From Patescibacteria group bacterium (GTDB taxonomy: Bacteria; Patescibacteriota; Patescibacteriia; 2-12-FULL-60-25), in NCBI GenBank assembly GCA_018061025.1, contig JAGOUY010000011.1, forward strand, positions 1-64,000: DNA of 64,000 nt. The letters run 5' to 3'. This document shows, one piece after another, positions 42,243 to 51,189 of this stretch. Both the position numbers and the translations under genes were made by a program. Within the stretch, counting starts at the first letter, position 1; each line of letters opens with the position of its first letter. Below the pieces are notes generated by a model that did no database searches, had not been told where the DNA came from, and was given only the letters and a program-made list of their open reading frames with translations.

Positions 42243-42276
42243 CCGAGCTGAGCTCGGCCTAATTCCTGATGCCTAT
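42241..42276. repeat. palindromic repeat pair and CTAATTCCTGATGCC unit
   Basis: AACCGAGCTGAGCTCGGC (42241-42258) is the reverse complement of 29371-29388 and runs straight into CTAATTCCTGATGCCTATAC, a copy of the other dispersed repeat. Both lie just before fba. Confidence 0.7.
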
Positions 42277-42281
42277 ACTAT

Positions 42282-43199
42282 ATGCTCGTCTCTTCTGCCT
42301 CTCTACTTAAAAAAGCGCGTGCGGGTAAATACGCCATTCCAGCCTTTAATATAAACGACTTGGAGATGCTTAAAGCCGTCATCCAGGCTGCCGTTTTAGA
42401 GCGTTCACCGATCATCGTGCAGACAAGCGAAGGCGCGATTGAATATGCGGGCATGGACTATCTCATCGCAATGGTGAATGTGGCGGCGAAAAACAAGATT
42501 CCGGTTGTGCTCCATTTGGACCATGGGAAAAACCTAAAAACGATTAAGCTAGCGATAGACTCTGGTTATACAAGCGTCATGTTTGATGGGTCGGCTCTCC
42601 CCTATCTTGAGAATGTCCGTGACACAAAACAGGTCGTGAAATGGGCCAAGGCGAAACGCGTGTCGGTAGAAGCGGAATTGGGATCCATTAAAGGGATCGA
42701 GGATCTCGTAAACGTACAGGAACGGGATGCGGTTTTGACGAATCCTGAGCAAGCGGTCCAATTCGTTAAAGAAACGGGCTGTGATGCGCTGGCGGTGGCG
42801 ATTGGGACCGCGCATGGGGCATATAAATTTAAAGGAATCACCCACTTGGATCTGGAGCGTCTGAAAGAGATCTCGAAACGTGTAAAACTCCCTCTTGTAC
42901 TGCATGGCGCGTCAGGAGTGATGGAAAACGTCGTGGAATTAGCCGAGAAATATGGCGCTAAACTTGGTGAAGCCCGTGGCGTTTTAGATGAAGACATCAA
43001 AAAAGCGATCCCCCTTGGAATCGCCAAAATTAATATTGATACGGATTTGCGTTTGGCGTTTACGGCGGGAGTGCGAGAAGCCTTACACGATCTTCCAACG
43101 GTGATTGATCCGCGAAAACTCTTGGAACCTGCGAGCTTACTTATGACGGAAGTCGCAAGATACAAGATCCGACTGTTTAGCAGTCATGGGAAGGCTTAA
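42282..43199 (+). CDS. fba: class II fructose-1,6-bisphosphate aldolase
   Basis: The 305-residue zinc aldolase has YAIPAFNINDLEMLKAVIQAA, VLHLDHGKNLKTI (zinc His, catalytic Asp), GYTSVMFDGSALP, AVAIGTAHGAYK, LVLHGASG and KINIDTDLRLAF. It splits fructose-1,6-bisphosphate into triose phosphates. The length is normal. There is no Shine-Dalgarno site; TATACT stands two bases before the ATG, too close to be a plain leaderless promoter. Confidence 0.96.
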   Translation: MLVSSASLLKKARAGKYAIPAFNINDLEMLKAVIQAAVLERSPIIVQTSEGAIEYAGMDYLIAMVNVAAKNKIPVVLHLDHGKNLKTIKLAIDSGYTSVMFDGSALPYLENVRDTKQVVKWAKAKRVSVEAELGSIKGIEDLVNVQERDAVLTNPEQAVQFVKETGCDALAVAIGTAHGAYKFKGITHLDLERLKEISKRVKLPLVLHGASGVMENVVELAEKYGAKLGEARGVLDEDIKKAIPLGIAKINIDTDLRLAFTAGVREALHDLPTVIDPRKLLEPASLLMTEVARYKIRLFSSHGKA

Positions 43200-43207
43200 A
43201 ATCCCTC

Positions 43208-43897
43208 TTATTCAATCGTTGTTCCTAAGAAGGCTTTGCCTTCTAGGATTTTTTTGAGATTCATGAGATCCGTGCCTTTAGCGATAATGACTTTTAGCTC
43301 ATGTTTTGCGGCAAAGGTTGAAGCAATCGGATCAAATGGAGCATTTAACCCGGGTGACCATTTAGTTCCTACAATTTTTCGAAATTCTTTCCATTCAATG
43401 TGATCAAAAGGGACGGCATCAACGTGCTTGCCAGGATCTTTGTCGTAGACACGCTCGATATTTGTAAGATTGATAATCTGTTCAGCATTGTAAAGACATG
43501 CCAAACGAGCGGCAATATAATCCGTTGACCAGCCAGGACGCCAGCCAGCTCCGATCAGAATTTGACTAGTCCAGCGCATCTTGCGGCGTGGATCTTTACA
43601 AACGACTGGATGAGCGTGGTCACGGAAGACGGTACGCAGCAAATGAGCATTAATGCGCGTTGCATGAATCCCCAACCAATCCATATCCTCTTCCTCAAGA
43701 GGAACAACTTCTTTGGCGGCATGCATATAGACACGTGCCGTCGCTCCTCCGCCTATAACAAGAATAAAGCGTTTGCCCTTGTTTACCTCCTCGGTAATCA
43801 GAGAGCGAAACGCTTTAAGAAAGTCTGTATTTATCCCCGTTGGGGGTGCCACGAGGGAACCACCGAGGGAAATGACGATGGGAGCGCTGGATTGCAT
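43208..43897 (-). CDS. pyrH: UMP kinase, archaeal-like
   Basis: The 229-residue amino-acid-kinase-fold protein has VISLGGSLVAPP, FILVIGGGATARVYMHAA, LGIHATRINAHLLRTVF, GWRPGWSTDYIAARLA, VYDKDPGKHVDAVPFDHI and IIAKGTDLMNLKKIL. The GWxPGxSTD stretch and overall length resemble archaeal UMP kinases. It converts UMP to UDP. It converges on fba. Confidence 0.85.
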   Translation of the reverse strand: MQSSAPIVISLGGSLVAPPTGINTDFLKAFRSLITEEVNKGKRFILVIGGGATARVYMHAAKEVVPLEEEDMDWLGIHATRINAHLLRTVFRDHAHPVVCKDPRRKMRWTSQILIGAGWRPGWSTDYIAARLACLYNAEQIINLTNIERVYDKDPGKHVDAVPFDHIEWKEFRKIVGTKWSPGLNAPFDPIASTFAAKHELKVIIAKGTDLMNLKKILEGKAFLGTTIE

Positions 43898-43962
43898 ATC
43901 TGCCTCGCAGAGTACTGAAAAAGCCCTGGGAGAGCAACCTCGCTCAAAATAGCTCGTTATTC

Positions 43963-44835
43963 TCAGACGACCACGGCAAGATACATCTCTCCTCGTCCCC
44001 CATAGCCGGTGTCATCCCGCAGAAAATCGAGAGAACGTACGTGCCCCTGAAAGATCATGCGTGGATATTGCGTAATGTGTGACCGCTTCACCGACTCCCA
44101 GTTTTGGACAGAGGTTCCGAGAGCCATAACGGAAGCGAACTGACCTACATCATACCTCTTCGAAAAAGCGAGGACTTCTCGAAAGGTCGCCTGGCGCTTA
44201 ATCCCGGTACGTTTATGCGCGGCATACTCGATGGACTTGTCATACGCAAAGCGTGCGTATCCATCCTGCTCCAGGTAGTCATGAGCGAGATTAACGAAGG
44301 CGAGTTTTACAGGTCCGCTCTTGCCTCTGTCCACATCGACGAACTGACTCAGGTAATAGGCCAGATGCTCTTCAGACCAGTACTCACTCTTATCCCCGAA
44401 TCGGTGTACCCGATCTCTGAATTCGCTCGGCGTCAGAGGGGCATCCGATACCTCGATGTCGACGATCAGATCCGCTGACAGCTGCACGCTCGGTTTTTGA
44501 TAGAGGTCTGGCAGGTGCGGAAACAGCCTACTGTATCCCGCTTCCAGCCCACGCCGCACGAGGAAATCGTACGGGAACCTGGCGCGGTATTCTCGATGCC
44601 ACAGAATCCAGTGCCCGTCACCGAATTCTTCGTAAATCTGCCGTCCTTCACGGACGGTCACCTCGACCATCCCCGCAGAATCCAGTTGGGCGGAGACAAG
44701 AGATTCTCGCGTCACGTAAACGACGAACTCGTGTCGCGACCTCTTACCAGGCTCATTGGGCGGTTGGATGTCTCCATCTGAATAGAGAATGAACTGTGCG
44801 TCTCCACTGTCGTAACGGTCGACCTGCGTTTCCAT
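43963..44835 (-). CDS. hypothetical protein, strong ribosome-binding site
   Basis: A 290-residue acidic/aromatic protein with no family I recognise. It starts METQVDRYDSGDAQFILYSDGD, has beta-rich stretches (HEFVVYVTRESLVSAQLDSAGMVEVTV) and a middle rich in Y, F and R. GAGGAG eight bases before the ATG and its GC-rich codons place it with the foreign-looking genes at 26537, 27102, 29478, 36670 and 37894. It could be an enzyme of an acquired pathway, but nothing shows this. Confidence 0.55.
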   Translation of the reverse strand: METQVDRYDSGDAQFILYSDGDIQPPNEPGKRSRHEFVVYVTRESLVSAQLDSAGMVEVTVREGRQIYEEFGDGHWILWHREYRARFPYDFLVRRGLEAGYSRLFPHLPDLYQKPSVQLSADLIVDIEVSDAPLTPSEFRDRVHRFGDKSEYWSEEHLAYYLSQFVDVDRGKSGPVKLAFVNLAHDYLEQDGYARFAYDKSIEYAAHKRTGIKRQATFREVLAFSKRYDVGQFASVMALGTSVQNWESVKRSHITQYPRMIFQGHVRSLDFLRDDTGYGGRGEMYLAVVV

Positions 44836-44919
44836 GGTGATCTCTCCTCATAACAAGGATACCTCTCTTTTTTTAAAATCGGGTTAACATCGTTCTATGT
44901 GTAAAAATATTTTTACATT

Positions 44920-45600
44920 CTATTCTGGCAGCTGTCGGTAAATAAATTGGAAGAGCTTGCGGTGGTACTCTGCTAACGCTTTATTTTCAATCATAAATGC
45001 GACCTGTTTCGTGAGGTCGACGAGAGCGATCGTGTCTCCAAAGATAAATTGCGTGATCCCCTGCTCAAAGCGATCAAATGAGACCGGTAATTTGCGAGAA
45101 GCGCATTCGACGCGTTTTTTATAGGCTCCTCGGCGTAAGACGTCGTTTGTAATGACAAAACGCTCGAGCTTTTTGTCCTCGATGATTTGGTAGTTATTTG
45201 CGGGCATGATCCCGGCCAATGACTGGCTGGAGCCGTAGCCATCATAGCGATAGAAGATGGCCTTTTTAGGTAATTCTTCCAAGAGACGCTCCCACACCTT
45301 CCGAATGTCTTTCCCACGATAGACCAGTACGTCTGGATCCGACTTGGGATGACGTTCCCCTTTTCGAGGACGGTCGAGTGGATGCTTAGCTTTATTAAGA
45401 GCATAGACGATGCGCTTCTCTTTCTTCACCGCGAGGACGAATTCGTCTTTCTGTAAACGATCAAGATATTTGTAGATCGTAGGTCGCGTTTTTTCGGTGA
45501 GGCTCGCTAACTCGACGATCGACAAAGGACTCTTGTGCGCCAAGGCATTCCAGATCTTTGTTCCTGTTTCGTTGAGACCTGGACGTAGCGGTGAGGACAT
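44920..45600 (-). CDS. TrmB-like transcriptional regulator
   Basis: The 226-residue protein has an N-terminal winged helix-turn-helix (IWNALAHKSPLSIVELASLTEKTRPTIYKYLDRLQKDEFVLAV) and a C-terminal effector-like part (IFYRYDGYGSSQSLAGIMP; TKQVAFMIENKALAEYHRKLFQF). TrmB-like proteins are sugar- or nucleotide-responsive repressors in archaea and CPR. Its start codon stands directly after a terminator U-tract, so its own expression may be regulated by read-through. Confidence 0.8.
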   Translation of the reverse strand: MSSPLRPGLNETGTKIWNALAHKSPLSIVELASLTEKTRPTIYKYLDRLQKDEFVLAVKKEKRIVYALNKAKHPLDRPRKGERHPKSDPDVLVYRGKDIRKVWERLLEELPKKAIFYRYDGYGSSQSLAGIMPANNYQIIEDKKLERFVITNDVLRRGAYKKRVECASRKLPVSFDRFEQGITQFIFGDTIALVDLTKQVAFMIENKALAEYHRKLFQFIYRQLPE

Positions 45601-45632
45601 AAAAAGAAGACACGCGGGGTTGATCCCGCGTG
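45601..45632 (-). terminator. terminator ending at the TrmB-like start codon
   Basis: On the minus strand CACGCGGG and CCCGCGTG pair over a short loop and are followed by TCTTCTTTTT, then the ATG at 45600. It ends the transcript of the 45649 gene. Confidence 0.75.
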
Positions 45633-45648
45633 CGTGTTCATTGTTGGT

Positions 45649-45990
45649 CTATTCGCTCACGATGAGAGAGTTTGTTAACCACGAGACAATCCAGAATACC
45701 AGTGCGCCCCAGAAAGCTGCCGCGAATCCTGAAACGCGAAAGCCTGAAACAAAGGAGGAGGCTAGCCAGAACATGAGGGCATTGACGACGAGAGTGAAAA
45801 GACCGAGCGTCAGGATATTTACGGGCAGCGTTAGGATTAATAAAACTGGACGGACAAGAGCATTCACTAACGCGATTACGACGGCAGCGATGAAGGCTGA
45901 CGGAAAGTTTTGGACTGATACACCCGGCACGAGATACGGAACCGCCATCACGGCGAGCGCGTTCAGAAATAAACGAAGCAGGAGAAGCAT
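45649..45990 (-). CDS. phage-holin superfamily IV membrane protein
   Basis: The 113-residue protein has four membrane helices and matches the Phage_holin_4_2 (YvlD-like) family: LNALAVMAVPYLVPGVSVQNF, ALVNALVRPVLLILTLPVNILTLGLFTLVVNALMFWLASSF. The family is widespread on bacterial chromosomes and its function is uncertain. It lies downstream of xseB in the same direction. Confidence 0.88.
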   Translation of the reverse strand: MLLLLRLFLNALAVMAVPYLVPGVSVQNFPSAFIAAVVIALVNALVRPVLLILTLPVNILTLGLFTLVVNALMFWLASSFVSGFRVSGFAAAFWGALVFWIVSWLTNSLIVSE

Positions 45991-46010
45991 AGGGAAATGG
46001 ATTGTAGGGA

Positions 46011-46205
46011 TTAAGAATGCACTTCTTTAATCACATTTTCTACCTCAATGAGGCGTTCGCGCAAGGCTTTGGCGAGTTCGCTGGCGCGGGTGAATTTTTG
46101 TAAGCCTTGTTCGAGATCTGGTTCACCTCGTTCGAACCAATGAGCGATGTCTTCTAGCTCTTTGAAGGAGCTCGCGAAATCTAGGTCGGATTTTTTCTTG
46201 GCCAT
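46011..46205 (-). CDS. xseB: exonuclease VII small subunit
   Basis: The 64-residue helical protein reads FASSFKELEDIAHWFERGEPDLEQGLQKFTRASELAKALRERL, which is the XseB signature (ELExIVxxLExGxLxLEESL...F..G..L). It forms exonuclease VII with XseA. The spacer of 54 bases to xseA contains a copy of the GTATC repeat. Confidence 0.92.
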   Translation of the reverse strand: MAKKKSDLDFASSFKELEDIAHWFERGEPDLEQGLQKFTRASELAKALRERLIEVENVIKEVHS

Positions 46206-46218
46206 ATAGTTAAGAAGA

Positions 46219-46252
46219 AGTATCGAGAATCGGGTATTCAGTATCGAGTATA
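46219..46252. repeat. GTATCGGGTATC-type dispersed repeat, copy 4
   Basis: AGTATCGAGAATCGGGTATT-CAGTATCGAGTATA between xseA and xseB. Confidence 0.75.
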
Positions 46253-46259
46253 AAGCGGA

Positions 46260-47456
46260 CTAGAGCAACCTTAGATTCTTAGGGGTTTCGCGCTCTACCT
46301 CTATAACTACCTTGCCATCTGCGAAGCGGAGCGACAAGGGTTCGCCGGGATGGAGATCGCTGGCGCGGACTTTGACTTGGCCTTCAAGTGTGGTGACAAG
46401 GGCGTAGCCTCGTTTGAGGATGAGTTCGGGGTCGGCAGAACGAATAACGCGCTCCATGGTTGTGACGCGGTCGACGAGACCGGTGTGCCAACGTTGCGCC
46501 CCTTCTAGAGCCCGGGCAGTGGCCATATCCAGACGTCCGTGAACCGTTTGGAGCCAATGGCGAGCACCGACAAAGGCACGCTCAATGCGGATGAGATGGT
46601 CTTGGATTAAATTCTGTAAGCGATTGGTAAGCGTCTCCTCTAGATTTGCGAGCTCAAGAAGAACGTCGCGACGATCTGGCACTAAACGACGCGCGCAATC
46701 GGTGGGGGTTGAACCACGGACGTCGGCGACTTCTTCGGCGAGGGTGATGTCGCGTTCGTGGCCAATGCCCACGAGCGTAGGAATTTTTGAAGCGAAGATA
46801 GTACGTACGACCCGTTCATCGTTGAAGGCCATGAGCTCTTCGAGTGACCCGCCACCACGCGTGACAATGAGTACATCGTAGGTATGTTCTTCTTTTTTGT
46901 TGGCACGTTCAATCGCTGCTACCAAGCTGTCTGGGGCGTCTTTGCCTTGAACAAGGACATGATACAAATCAATTTCGAGACCACTCCAACGCTCTTGGAG
47001 GATGCGGATAAAGTCCCCGTAGGCAGCGCTCTCGCGGGAAGCAATTAAGGCGATGCGTTTGGGGAAGCGTGGGAGTTCACGCTTGCGACCTGTCTCAAAA
47101 AGACCTTCTGATAGTAGTTTTTGGCGGAGTAATTCCAACGCTTTGCGCAATCCCCCTTCGCCTACGATCTCGACACGGTCGGCGCTGAAAGAAAATTTGC
47201 CGTATTTAGGGTAGATACGCGGATAGCCGTAGAGACGCACGCGCATCCCATCTTGCAAGGGAAGAGTGAGATTGCGCAGCACCATGAAGACGGAGACGAG
47301 GGCTTCGTCATCTTTAATATCAAAATTTACCCATTGCCCTTGGGAAATACGAAAACCGGACACCTCTCCTTCGAGCGCGATCTGGGTTGGGTCCCAGATG
47401 GCTTTAAAGGTGTCGTTTACGTAGGCGAGGAATTGAGCAACGGAGAAAATGGTCAT
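46260..47456 (-). CDS. xseA: exonuclease VII large subunit
   Basis: The 398-residue protein has an N-terminal OB fold (IALEGEVSGFRISQGQWVNFDIKDDEALVSVFMV), the catalytic domain (FPKRIALIASRESAAYGDFIRIL; VLIVTRGGGSLEELMAFNDERVVRTIFASKIPTLVGIGHERDITLAEEVADVRGSTPTDCARRL) and a C-terminal segment. It degrades single-stranded DNA from both ends. The motifs DxxxxxH..D..LAD..A.TPT are intact. The ATG at 47456 (MTIFSVAQFL) is chosen. Confidence 0.95.
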   Translation of the reverse strand: MTIFSVAQFLAYVNDTFKAIWDPTQIALEGEVSGFRISQGQWVNFDIKDDEALVSVFMVLRNLTLPLQDGMRVRLYGYPRIYPKYGKFSFSADRVEIVGEGGLRKALELLRQKLLSEGLFETGRKRELPRFPKRIALIASRESAAYGDFIRILQERWSGLEIDLYHVLVQGKDAPDSLVAAIERANKKEEHTYDVLIVTRGGGSLEELMAFNDERVVRTIFASKIPTLVGIGHERDITLAEEVADVRGSTPTDCARRLVPDRRDVLLELANLEETLTNRLQNLIQDHLIRIERAFVGARHWLQTVHGRLDMATARALEGAQRWHTGLVDRVTTMERVIRSADPELILKRGYALVTTLEGQVKVRASDLHPGEPLSLRFADGKVVIEVERETPKNLRLL

Positions 47457-47470
47457 AATCGCAGCTCTCT

Positions 47471-48136
47471 TTACCCTACACCATTCCACTCTTTTAAGAA
47501 TTGCTCAACATATTTCTCTAGAAAGAGATGTCCTTCTTGGGCAAGCTCGGTACCTGTTTTCGTATTCATTTTATCTTTTAAATGCAGGAGCTTTTCGTAG
47601 AAATGATGAAGGGTTGAAGGAGCTTTAGATTGTTCGTTGACTTGCCAAGGCGCGTCTAACGAGAGGGGTGGATCCGGAACATACATCGGACGCTTAGCGT
47701 GAGCTCCGTACATAATACACCGAGCTAGACCAATGGCTCCGAGAGCCTCAAGACGGTCTGCATCTTGAACGCATTTGCCCTCCAAGCTCGTCATGCCATT
47801 TTGAGAACGCAAACTTCGAAATGAGTTGTTCAAAACAATATCACAGACGGCATCGATCACGACTCTTTCAACATGTTGTGATTCGAGCCATTCGCGTGTA
47901 ACACGGGGACCTAGAGTATGATCACCGCCGTTGAATTTATGATCAGCGATGTCGTGAAGGAGAGCACCGAGTTCGGCGATAAAAAGATCCGCCCCTTCTG
48001 CGTGTGCGATTCTGAGGGTGTTTTTACGTACGCGATCAATATGCCACCATCCATGTCCTGCTTCGGCATTCGCAAGGGTTTTTTGGACAAATTCTTCCGT
48101 TTTCTTGATGATTTCTTCGGGAGAGAGAATGGACAT
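47471..48136 (-). CDS. HD-domain phosphohydrolase
   Basis: The 221-residue protein has the HD superfamily metal site: GWWHIDRVRKNTLRIA, ELGALLHDIADHKF (HD), and KCVQDADRLEALGAIGLARCI. It resembles YfbR/YedJ-like small phosphohydrolases acting on nucleotides; the substrate is not known. It lies in a row of leftward genes with cdd, CapA and xseA. Confidence 0.85.
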   Translation of the reverse strand: MSILSPEEIIKKTEEFVQKTLANAEAGHGWWHIDRVRKNTLRIAHAEGADLFIAELGALLHDIADHKFNGGDHTLGPRVTREWLESQHVERVVIDAVCDIVLNNSFRSLRSQNGMTSLEGKCVQDADRLEALGAIGLARCIMYGAHAKRPMYVPDPPLSLDAPWQVNEQSKAPSTLHHFYEKLLHLKDKMNTKTGTELAQEGHLFLEKYVEQFLKEWNGVG

Positions 48137-48189
48137 ATGAGAGAATCGATATTTTGCCAGGCTACTCGTCCGAAGAAAGGAGTGCAAGA

Positions 48190-48663
48190 CTACCGGTAGA
48201 GACTCAAATCGATATTTAAATCCTTCGGACCGAAGGCCTGGGGGAGGAGTTCGTTTAGTGAGGTACGAATAATCGTATCTTTTTTGGTGTTTGAGGCGAG
48301 AATCTGGATATCCCCAGAGCCGAGTTGAGCGAATTCGTGCAGTAATTGTCGGCAGATGCCGCAGGGCATGACAGGCTCTCTACTCATTCCCTCTCGCGGC
48401 TTGCCGATGACGGCTAACGTAGAAAATTGTCTGATTCCTCGTGTATTCGCTACGGTAAGCGCTGCCATTTCTGCATGGATTGTTTCGGTATGGGTGGCGT
48501 TTTCCATGTTTGTGCCGATATGGATCGACCCATCTAGAGCGAGCAGGGCTGCGCCGACGCAAAAGGTTGAGTAGGGACTATAGGCAAAAGCCATCACTTG
48601 TTCGGCGTGAGTGAGAAGTTCCTGCTCAGAGAGAGAAAGAAGCGCCCAGGTAGTTTTTTCCAT
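48190..48663 (-). CDS. cdd: cytidine deaminase
   Basis: The 157-residue protein has the zinc motif TIHAEMAAL and PVMPCGICRQLLHEF (HAE...PCxxC) plus YSPYSTFCVGAALL. It deaminates cytidine and deoxycytidine in pyrimidine salvage. It is slightly longer than the minimal (130) form. It lies 3 bases from the CapA gene, likely co-transcribed. Confidence 0.95.
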   Translation of the reverse strand: MEKTTWALLSLSEQELLTHAEQVMAFAYSPYSTFCVGAALLALDGSIHIGTNMENATHTETIHAEMAALTVANTRGIRQFSTLAVIGKPREGMSREPVMPCGICRQLLHEFAQLGSGDIQILASNTKKDTIIRTSLNELLPQAFGPKDLNIDLSLYR

Positions 48664-48666
48664 AGA

Positions 48667-49776
48667 TTATTCCGCAATAACGATCCTTCCCGTTAAAATC
48701 TGCTCCTTTAAGAATGGGTCTGAAATTGCTGAGAGTTCTTTTAAGCGTTTTTCGCGATCTTCCCCTTCTGCCAGCGAGGGTTGGCTGAGATTTATCTGCA
48801 GCGGAATTGGCTCAAGGACGAGCTGCGCATCTTTTATCGTGACTTTCATGGCTAATCCTTCTTTGGTCTCACGCGAGAAATCTTGGTCAAAGATAAAGTT
48901 TCCTAATGAATATACGATTGGCTTATTTTTATAGAGCTCTATCCCCTGCACCCAATGTGGGTGTCCACCAATAACGATATCGGCTCCGTGATCGATAAGC
49001 CACTGCGCTTCTTTGATAATGCTCGCGGGAGGGCGGTTCTTGTACTCTGGCCCCCAATGCATGTACACGATAACGTGATCCGCAGAACTCTGTGCCTGCA
49101 CAAGCGTACTGGAAGCCGCGACCAGATCGAGAGGATTATCCGTCGTATTAAAACCTATAAACGCAAAGCGTTGACCGCGAATTGTGGTTGTAGCGAGTGC
49201 GATCGCATCGTCATGCACTTGGTCACCGAAGACGAGCAAGCCCGCCGCTTGGAGACGCGTACGGGAATCTTCTGAGCCTATACGTCCTTGATCGAGGGCA
49301 TGATTATTGGCTTGGGAAACGGCATCAATTCCCTGTTCTTTCAAGATCGGGATAACCGAGGGATCAAACTGGAAGTCGATGGTTTTTTCTGGTGGGCGAC
49401 GTTTATCGGTCACTGGCCCTTCTAAGTTTGCTATGGCGTAATCCACTTGCTTGAACCAACCAACAGGAAGTTTTTGAAAAGGATAGGCAGGGTCCTTTGC
49501 TTTCTGACTGCGCTCGGCGACTTGGCGGTCAAGCATGATATCGCCAACGAACAGGAGGGTGATCGGCTCAGGCTTAATGAACATCGGCATGACAGGCTCT
49601 GGGAATGCTTCAGAGGTTGCCTGCGTGAGTTGAGGAATTACGGTTGGAACATATGCTGGCTCAGATGACCATTGATGTAGCGCTACATTTCCTAGGGTCA
49701 TTGCTATTAATCCAAATAAAATCCCGACGACAGTCGCAATACATAAGCGCGGACAATGAAACGATGAACGAGACAT
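48667..49776 (-). CDS. CapA-like metallophosphatase, membrane-anchored
   Basis: The 369-residue protein has an N-terminal membrane helix (LCIATVVGILFGLIAMTLGNVAL) and a PGA_cap/CapA metallophosphatase domain: LLFVGDIMLDRQVAE, VDYAIANLEGPVTD, IDAVSQANNHALDQG, HVIVYMHWGPEYKN, ADIVIGGHPHWVQGIE. The domain is linked to poly-gamma-glutamate or surface polymer export in Bacillus, but the role in CPR is unclear. The ATG at 49776 is chosen. Confidence 0.9.
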   Translation of the reverse strand: MSRSSFHCPRLCIATVVGILFGLIAMTLGNVALHQWSSEPAYVPTVIPQLTQATSEAFPEPVMPMFIKPEPITLLFVGDIMLDRQVAERSQKAKDPAYPFQKLPVGWFKQVDYAIANLEGPVTDKRRPPEKTIDFQFDPSVIPILKEQGIDAVSQANNHALDQGRIGSEDSRTRLQAAGLLVFGDQVHDDAIALATTTIRGQRFAFIGFNTTDNPLDLVAASSTLVQAQSSADHVIVYMHWGPEYKNRPPASIIKEAQWLIDHGADIVIGGHPHWVQGIELYKNKPIVYSLGNFIFDQDFSRETKEGLAMKVTIKDAQLVLEPIPLQINLSQPSLAEGEDREKRLKELSAISDPFLKEQILTGRIVIAE

Positions 49777-49778
49777 GA

Positions 49779-50213
49779 CTAGGCCCAAAGAGGGATCAGA
49801 AGGAGGTGGAGCGCGCCCCAAAAGAGATTGGTGAGGAGGGCGTCGACTACGAACCACGCATCATGTTTTGCTCCGAAGAAGCCGTGACCTTCGAGCGGCA
49901 TGAGCACGAGAGCGGAGCCGAGGAGCATGAGGGTCGCAAAACCGAACATGGGGAGGATGTGAAAGCCAGAGATCCAGCCTTGTTCAACGCCGTAGGCAAA
50001 GATGATACCACTCGCAATACTCGTGCAAAGATGGACAAAAATTCCCAGAAAATGCGCTTCGCGATGCGAAATCCTGCGTCCGACAAGATGCGGATCATCT
50101 AGGTCACGGATAAAATTCCCGACGCCAAAGCGCGGCGCGACATGCGCAATAAGCGTGAGGAGTGCGCCCGCGATGCCACCAGCATAGGCACCCGCGAAGA
50201 GGAGAGGAGACAT
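49779..50213 (-). CDS. four-helix membrane protein
   Basis: A 144-residue protein with four predicted membrane segments (LLFAGAYAGGIAGALLTLIAHVA; FLGIFVHLCTSIASGIIFAYG; ILPMFGFATLMLLGSALVLMPL; WFVVDALLTNLFWGALHLLLIP). There is a conserved-looking GHGFFGAKHDAW loop. No family is recognised. Confidence 0.65.
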   Translation of the reverse strand: MSPLLFAGAYAGGIAGALLTLIAHVAPRFGVGNFIRDLDDPHLVGRRISHREAHFLGIFVHLCTSIASGIIFAYGVEQGWISGFHILPMFGFATLMLLGSALVLMPLEGHGFFGAKHDAWFVVDALLTNLFWGALHLLLIPLWA

Positions 50214-50233
50214 AGAAAAACATCTATCAATCC

Positions 50234-51103
50234 CTACGCTTCAGGCTCCATGATGATGACGGAAGGCGTTCCACGAGGCACATCTCCCCCATTCCAATCA
50301 CGAATGGCTTTAAACAAAATTTCGCGATCGTAGATATAATCTGCGCCTTTGCGCGTGCCCGGATCATTTACAATCCAACGGCCATCAGGCAGATATCCTT
50401 TGATCACAAGCATGTGATAGGGTGGCCCCCCATTGCGGAAGTTTGGATTTTTTAGTGCTTTACCATCTGCCGCGGCGATCACAGGAATGCCCTTGGCGAG
50501 ATATTCACGAATTTGTGTAATCGTAGGGTTTTGGATGACGCGAGCTTTACGCTTGGAGAAATATTTCGGGATCAACGTGGCTGCTTCGGCGGCGGTTATA
50601 TCTACCGCTAATCCTTGTGCTTCTTCAAAGGCCACCAAATCAAGAATCGCACGATCGCCTGTATCAGGGGTGAAGGCTTTTGTATTGTCAGCAAAGTAGG
50701 CATTCACCATGATTAAAGAGGCCTCTTCGCAGGCTTCTTGATAGGGCATGTCCCAGTTTTGCTTTGGGGCTTGAGCGAGGAATGGGACGGCGAGATTTAC
50801 TTGCGTTGGAAGGGATGTCGTCGTTGGCTCGGCGGAAGGGGGAGGCGTAACGGGTGCAGGAACAGGAGCCGTCCCTGTAGGAGCTGCTTTGCCCGGAGGG
50901 GTTGAGGTGGGAACGCAGAAGCCTTTTTGGCACAAAGACGGCGCGGAGGAAGGGGTGCTCACCTCGGCCACGAAGGGCGTTGGAGGGGGAAGCGCAGGTT
51001 TGCGCCATGCTTCGAGAGAATCACGCAAAAATCCTCGAGAAGACCAGGTAATCCCTACAAATACAACAGCAGCTACCGCGATCCACCAAGGCGTGCGTTT
51101 CAT
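50234..51103 (-). CDS. C39-like cysteine peptidase, membrane-anchored
   Basis: The 289-residue protein has an N-terminal membrane helix (WWIAVAAVVFVGITWSS), a Pro/Thr-rich linker, and a papain-like C39 domain with the catalytic Cys in YQEACEEASLIMVNAYF and the His in GGPPYHMLVIKGYLPDGRWIVNDPG. It is most likely displayed outside the membrane. Targets could be peptides or the cell wall. It is the first gene after the terminator of the PPIase gene. Confidence 0.82.
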   Translation of the reverse strand: MKRTPWWIAVAAVVFVGITWSSRGFLRDSLEAWRKPALPPPTPFVAEVSTPSSAPSLCQKGFCVPTSTPPGKAAPTGTAPVPAPVTPPPSAEPTTTSLPTQVNLAVPFLAQAPKQNWDMPYQEACEEASLIMVNAYFADNTKAFTPDTGDRAILDLVAFEEAQGLAVDITAAEAATLIPKYFSKRKARVIQNPTITQIREYLAKGIPVIAAADGKALKNPNFRNGGPPYHMLVIKGYLPDGRWIVNDPGTRKGADYIYDREILFKAIRDWNGGDVPRGTPSVIIMEPEA

Positions 51104-51137
51104 ATACAAGGTAGCGTAGCGGGAATTGGGGGAAACG

Positions 51138-51167
51138 AAAAGAGCGCTGACGTGCAGCGCTCTTTTT
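51138..51167. terminator. terminator after the cyclophilin gene
   Basis: AAAAGAGCGCTG/CAGCGCTCTTTT, loop ACGTG, with T's after and A's before. Confidence 0.85.
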
Positions 51168-51189
51168 ATGATTTTTGATATCGACGCAA

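Noticed and set aside
22526..46252. GTATC repeats as CRISPR
   Set aside because: Units are 10 bases, imperfect, with no spacers and no cas genes in the window.
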